In this document: piece by piece, positions 59,442 through 64,000 of the stretch
Position numbering within the stretch: position 1 is the first letter of the stretch
Layout: every line of letters starts with the position of its first letter
The notes under the pieces: generated by a model
What the model saw: the letters and a program-made list of their open reading frames with translations, nothing else
Databases searched by the model: none
What the model was told of the DNA's origin: nothing
Position numbers and translations under genes: made by a program
DNA from: Lepidurus packardi
Lineage: Eukaryota > Arthropoda > Branchiopoda > Notostraca > Triopsidae
Assembly (NCBI GenBank): GCA_023053545.1
Contig: JAKZAN010000002.1
Coordinates: 13,078,790 to 13,142,789, forward strand
Direction of reading: 5' to 3'
DNA: 64,000 bases

Positions 59442-62231
59442 TTAACTTTCACGCAATGATCTTAAAAACTTAACATCTGTTCTCATCACGAACGCCAGGG
59501 CTTTGGACTTGGCAGCTAAGGACCCGCTTAGTAATTGGGCCACTTCCAGAAACTCCATCAATTCTCGGACATCCTATTGAAAAGCAAATAAGTATTATAA
59601 GCAAATGCATAACGAACGTCCCATTTTGAAAAAGACTTAGCCGTTGCCCACCTGGTATTTGTTAGTTGAACTACACAGATGGCGCCACCCGTAAACAAAA
59701 CAAAGGCGAAGGAAATGGTGATTAGGGAAATTATTATTTGTTAGTAATGGTTTAAGATATTTAAGAAGTATAGAACAGACAATTATAACGGTTTGCAAAT
59801 AAGAACTTACGGTAATCTCTCGCAAGACTTGGATCGACGCCGATTCTTGGATGGTCGAGAAGACGCTCTGAACCGCGTGCTAAAGATGGACGCCACACTT
59901 GAAGATTCTGACGCTAGAGTAGAGGTCGACTTGAGGGATGTTTTCTTCTTTCGCCTCGCTAATTTGGACAACGCGTCGACTTTGGTCTGTTCCATCCGGG
60001 ATTTTCTTTGGGCCATAAACTTGTCCTTTTGGTCCAAGTTGAGCGCTGGTTGGACTTCTGGCAAAAGCATGGTCCCCGTTTTGTTGAGGAAGAACCCGGC
60101 TTTCCAAATCAGCTTACTAAGATGTTTCCCAAACTCCCCGTCGTCGTCGCTGGCGTCAATCACTGACAGTTGTCGACGAGGTGGCTCCACTACCTCAGTT
60201 GAACCTGGACCAAGCAGTACGGCCATGGCGGCGTCCATTCCAGCGTCGTCCATAGGTAGATGACTTTGTCTAACTGGCAGCGATAGGGGACCGAATGCTA
60301 TCTCTACAGCTTGATCCAGGTCTCGATCTTGATCTGGGACGGTAGGACACGCTTTGGACTTCCTAGACTTGGAGAGCATGTGGCGCATTCCCATAACCAC
60401 CGAAGGTTTCTGGGTCACAGAAGGGATTCTCGCGTGGTCAGTGGAAGGCCCAGGCCGGGACATGATCTGCGTGGAGGAAGCGAAGGAACCGGGATCGTTG
60501 TCAGTACTGCCTTCTTCGAGAAGTGCCGTACCAAGAGGAGGTATTCCGTGATAAGTTGTACTCGGCTCATCGACTTTAAATTCGTTACCGTTGGAGTTTT
60601 TGACAGGTTTGGAAGGTTCAACGTCTTCTGATGTCGAGCTGTCGATCCAATTGGTCCCAGTCGAAGAGATTGAATGTCGTCGTCCCGACCCATGCAACGC
60701 TGCTCCAAAAACGTCGTTTACTTGATGATTAGACTCGCAAACCGGACATTTCTTTTCGCAATACGCTTCTTCCAAGCCTTTCGTGTAATTTTGTAGTGTG
60801 TCGAACTCCTTGACGAGTGACTCAAACTGATCTTTGTAGAAACGCTTTTCCTTGGTTAGTAGGTCGACCCTGTCCCATAAAATCTGGATGAGCGTCTCAT
60901 TACTGCTTAAGGAACTGTATTGGACTCGGTCGGTAGCCTTTGGATTGCTTGGGAAGGTGGAATGCGCGGTAGTATGGGTAGTATCTTGGGTAGGTTGGTC
61001 GTGGGTACTCGATCTTGAAGCAGGTTGTTGAGGAATCTTGGGAATGACGCCGGATTGGCGAGGAATGTCATCCGCAGAAACAGCTTTCGGAGAAATACCC
61101 TTATGCGAGCCAGGGTCGGAAGTATTGACTGAGGTGGTAGAGGTGGTTTGAGAAGGTTGAGACTTTGGAATTTTGGGTAATCCGCATGTTCGGTCCAGTT
61201 CCTCCTTGTATTGCTTGACTTTGCTCTTCACTTGCGAGTAATCGGGTTTGGGGTACTTGGTAATGACTTTCCTTGGTTGAGGACGACCAGCTTTGGAAAT
61301 ATCCGGCGTGGACCTCGTCTTGAACGAAGATTTGGTGTTGTTGAACCCCAATGCGCTTTGACAACTATGGAAATGAAAGAAAACAAACATAAATTCGAAA
61401 GGTCCTAAGCTTCTTTTGGGGTTTAGAAGAGTAATATGCGGGTACTAACCGGTCAATACCAACATCAGAGTCAATGGAGTTCTTGCTGAGACATGAATCG
61501 TGTGAATCATCTAGACTTATCGCAAGTATTGACGAGGCAGTTGACACAGGCTTCTTCAGCGCTTTAGGGTGAGGCGTCGGGTACTTTTTCGTGGGTACTT
61601 TGGAGTCTCTAGGTACTTTTGCCGGCGACCAGTACCTGTTGGGAGATACAAGTTAATACTTTATTGCGTTAAATAATAATAATAATAAAACTAAATAAAA
61701 ATAAAATAAATCAAGCGCTTACTTTTCACGTTGATCTTGTTGAGAGCATTCCAAAGCATCGCCAGGATTGGCTTCGGTAGGGGTTCCTGGTTCATCAACA
61801 ATGTCGCTTTCCAGAATATGGAGAAAAGCCACACGATCTTCGATTCTTTCGGGCGACAAGAGTGAGGAAAAGTCGAGCTTGGGTAGGTGTGGGGACCGGT
61901 ACTTTGGGGGTTTATCCGGGGTAATACTCGGGATTAGGGATTCGTCAACGTTAGGTAGGAAGTTGTCTAACAAATCTTCTTGAAAGGACAAAGAGCAACT
62001 GTCTCTCCTAGTTGTTTCAGGAGAAGGAAGTCGTGATGAAGTTTCCCACTGTGAAGGCTCCAAAGTGTACGTATTGGAGCGTTGTGACTTTACTTCCACT
62101 TCTTCCTGAGGCACCAAGATCTCCTGCATGGAACGATCGCGTTGTCCCAAGCTCGAATCGGTAGCTTCATCCGCGCTAAAGTCGTAGTAGATTCTGGGAA
62201 TCTGCTCAGGGTTCTTGGGTTGCCTTGCCAT
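59442..62231 (-). CDS. 799-residue coiled-coil protein, unrecognised
   Basis: Minus exons 62231-61723, 61635-61450, 61364-59811, 59670-59652 and 59573-59442 join in frame. The fourth is only 19 bases but restores phase exactly and has AG and GT borders. The large exon also has a strong GTAAGT donor just before an in-frame stop. Start: ATG 62231 in ACAACCATGG, behind a likely 5'UTR acceptor at 62258. Features: MARQPKNPEQIPRIYYDFSA, a disordered Ser/Pro N-half, a coiled coil TLIQILWDRVDLLTKEKRFY...EEAYC, a CPVCESNHQ two-Cys knuckle, then FGKHLSKLIWKAGFFLNK and the helical end DVRELMEFLEVAQLLSGSLA. A poly(A) signal lies near 59272. I recognise no family. Close divergent CFAP410 makes a ciliary or centrosomal role worth considering, but this is inference. 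Confidence 0.85.
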
Positions 62232-62256
62232 GGTTGTTCTCCGACAAATCTTCCGT

Positions 62257-62480
62257 CCTAATTCAAGTATAATATAATGAAACATATAATAATATAATAT
62301 AATAATAATAATATAATAATATTAATAATAACATATAATAATCTTCCTTCCTAGTTCAAGTATAATATAATAAGACATAATAATCTTCCTTCCTAGTTCA
62401 AGTATAATATGATAAGACATATAATATAATAATAATAAGACATAATAATCTTCCTAGTTCAAGTAATAAGATGTTAAGCT
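62257..62480. repeat. Repeated CTTCCTAGTTCAAGTATAAT units at the gene's 5' end
   Basis: The sequence next to the presumed 5'UTR acceptor (minus ACTTGAATTAG, ending 62258) recurs three more times (about 62344, 62387, 62452) within TAATAATA microsatellite. Several equivalent acceptors are therefore present in tandem. Confidence 0.75.
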
Positions 62481-62590
62481 TCAGATAATAAGACATAGTT
62501 AAGCAGAAATCTAAGGAAGGTTTGGAATTAACTGTACCTTGGAATCCACAGGAGGTTTTTTCACGTCTAACTATTGCAGAGGAGTTGGGT

Positions 62591-62850
62591 TTACGTCTAA
62601 CTGTCCACTTGACTACACAGTTTGAAACTGAACAGAACGAGATGAGAGAATGCCTTATATTGCCTTCAGGTTATCGATCATTGTTGCTTTGGGACTTTTA
62701 CACGTTGGAATTTTGGTAGTTTGTTCACGTCTAAGTGTTGACGTGGCTAAGTTTGAAACTGAACAGAACGAGACGAGAGAATGTTTGGATTCCGTTGCCT
62801 TCGTGTTATCGATCGTGTTGTTTTTGGACTTTTACGACGGTAGAACTAGG
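62591..62850. repeat. Two-copy repeat of about 134 bases
   Basis: TTxACGTCTAAxTGT...TTTGAAACTGAACAGAACGA and GTTATCGATC occur at 62591 and 62725 with moderate divergence. Confidence 0.85.
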
Positions 62851-63848
62851 TATTGCCTTCGGCTTTAGGGGAAAGACAGGATTTACACGAGTCGTATAAA
62901 AACTTCTAGAAAACCTTGTATTTTTTTAAAAAAAAGTGGGTACTTGGGTACCATTTGTAAAAGTTTTTTAAGATTGTTTTATACCAATGTTTTTTATTCT
63001 TTAAGATTATTTTATACTTGTGTGAAAGATTAGGACCATTAGATGATAAATCGAAGATATTGTTAGGTATAAGCCATTCGTCTTTTGTAATGAAAAAGAT
63101 TTACGGGTACAAGCTGCGTGACCAAAATTCAGAGCCAGCGGTGGGGGCTGAAAGGAACAAACGTATGAATAAAGTAGTACGGATAAGGCTAGAAAAGAAA
63201 CAACCTTATTAAGAAATTTTACTATTTGTTACCTTCCTTTAAACGTTATAATTCTCATACATCTGAAATTTAGTTGGGGAAAACCAAATTCATAGGAATG
63301 TAAGCTTCCGAAGCCTCTTCTCCCAACTTTTTAGGCTAACATGACTACAATTGCTTTTTATTATCATAATTAAGGCCATTTTATTCGGCAACATTATAAT
63401 ATCGTATGAAGCTTAATTTAAAGAATTATCCTAAGCTTATTCCAAAGATTCTTAATATCATATATATTTTATATATATGCTTTTGAATTTTTGGAATTGA
63501 TGACGTCAGAACTCGCTTGTTTCGCCCTAGCAACTTTGGCAGAAGGCTAAAACCCTTGAAATCAAGTCCTAAATTACTTTTTAACCTCTGCTGAATAACC
63601 ACATGACAAAAGCCTTCATTCACTTAACTATTCCCCTCAATATCCTCACTCTAATTCACACGTGGTTTTGATTGTTTTGCTTGCGGGCTTTTCGCTCCCA
63701 AACCACTAGAGAGCTCTCTCAGCTCCGCCCTTTTTTCCTTTCATTTTTTTCGTTTGTTGCTTTGCTCTATTTAATTACGTGAAGTAATCGCAAAGTGGAT
63801 TAACCCTACTCTAGAACTGCATAGTAAACAAGTTCCCAGCTCCCAAAA
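62851..63848. other. Upstream region of CFAP410
   Basis: AT-rich intergenic DNA with a TATATATTTTATATATATG patch near 63460 and a TGACGTCA word at 63501. Either could serve the CFAP410 promoter. The frame 63018-63212 shows no coding features. Confidence 0.4.
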
Positions 63849-63928
63849 ATGACCAAATTAACTGAAGAAATGATTGTGGCGCGAACTCGACAGTCTGATT
63901 TAAAAACCATTAAGAAGCTCAACTGCTG
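63849..63928 (+). CDS. CFAP410: CFAP410 (C21orf2), first exon only
   Basis: ATG 63849 (AAAAATG) encodes MTKLTEEMIVARTRQSDLKT then IKKLNCW, with the Trp codon split by a GTAAAA donor at 63929. Human CFAP410 begins [28 protein letters not shown], so the N-terminal cap before the leucine-rich repeats matches closely in length and key residues (KLT, R, KLNCW). CFAP410 is a basal body/ciliary LRR protein that works with NEK1 and SPATA7. The remaining exons lie beyond the window. Confidence 0.85.
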
Positions 63929-64000
63929 GTAAAACTTTCTATTTCCATTTATTCCATTTATTCCAAGTATTCCAATTAGCTATCCACTGTAGCTATATTA

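Overview
This is animal nuclear DNA with short AT-rich introns (mostly 50-100 bases, GT-AG), compact genes on both strands and abundant private repeats. Four genes are recognisable: TSC1 (hamartin, + strand, entering from the left edge, ending at 5398), a SOUL/heme-binding gene (+, 6906-7818), mitoguardin/Miga (+, 13568-41391) and the first exon of CFAP410/C21orf2 (+, 63849-63928, running off the right edge). A TATA box followed about 31 bases later by a TCAGTT initiator before the SOUL gene, and an Unzipped/DM9-like gene, point to an arthropod, perhaps a small crustacean or hexapod. This placement is an inference and the species cannot be named.

Layout: 48-5398 TSC1 (14 exons in the window); 6044-8200 SOUL gene, whose 3' end is duplicated in tandem; 8853-10902 a secreted Gln/Pro-rich protein on the minus strand with its own TATA/initiator; 13.5-41.4 kb mitoguardin, split by one intron of about 25.15 kb. 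That intron holds a nested antisense, intronless, GC-rich gene (18035-19474, Unzipped/DM9-like, signal peptide and likely GPI anchor) and many satellites: a 31-bp minisatellite, a 176-bp satellite built of two hairpins with dispersed foldback relatives, a 183-bp array, and a 264-bp array organised as a 3-monomer higher-order repeat. 41.4-49 kb is gene-poor and repeat-rich.

49.1-58.5 kb holds several unrecognised + strand coding exons of one or more genes. Their putative introns carry copies of a 1.25-kb repeat. Opposite and tail to tail is a 799-residue coiled-coil protein gene of unknown function (59442-62231, minus) that needs a 19-nt microexon. CFAP410 starts divergently from it.

TSC1 (growth control through mTORC1), mitoguardin (mitochondria-ER/lipid-droplet contact) and CFAP410 (cilium) are ordinary host genes with no evident common pathway. 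No tRNA, rRNA, CRISPR or intact transposon was seen. The most unusual material is the repeat biology of the mitoguardin intron and the scattered CATTGTTG-type motif. No new molecular system could be demonstrated.
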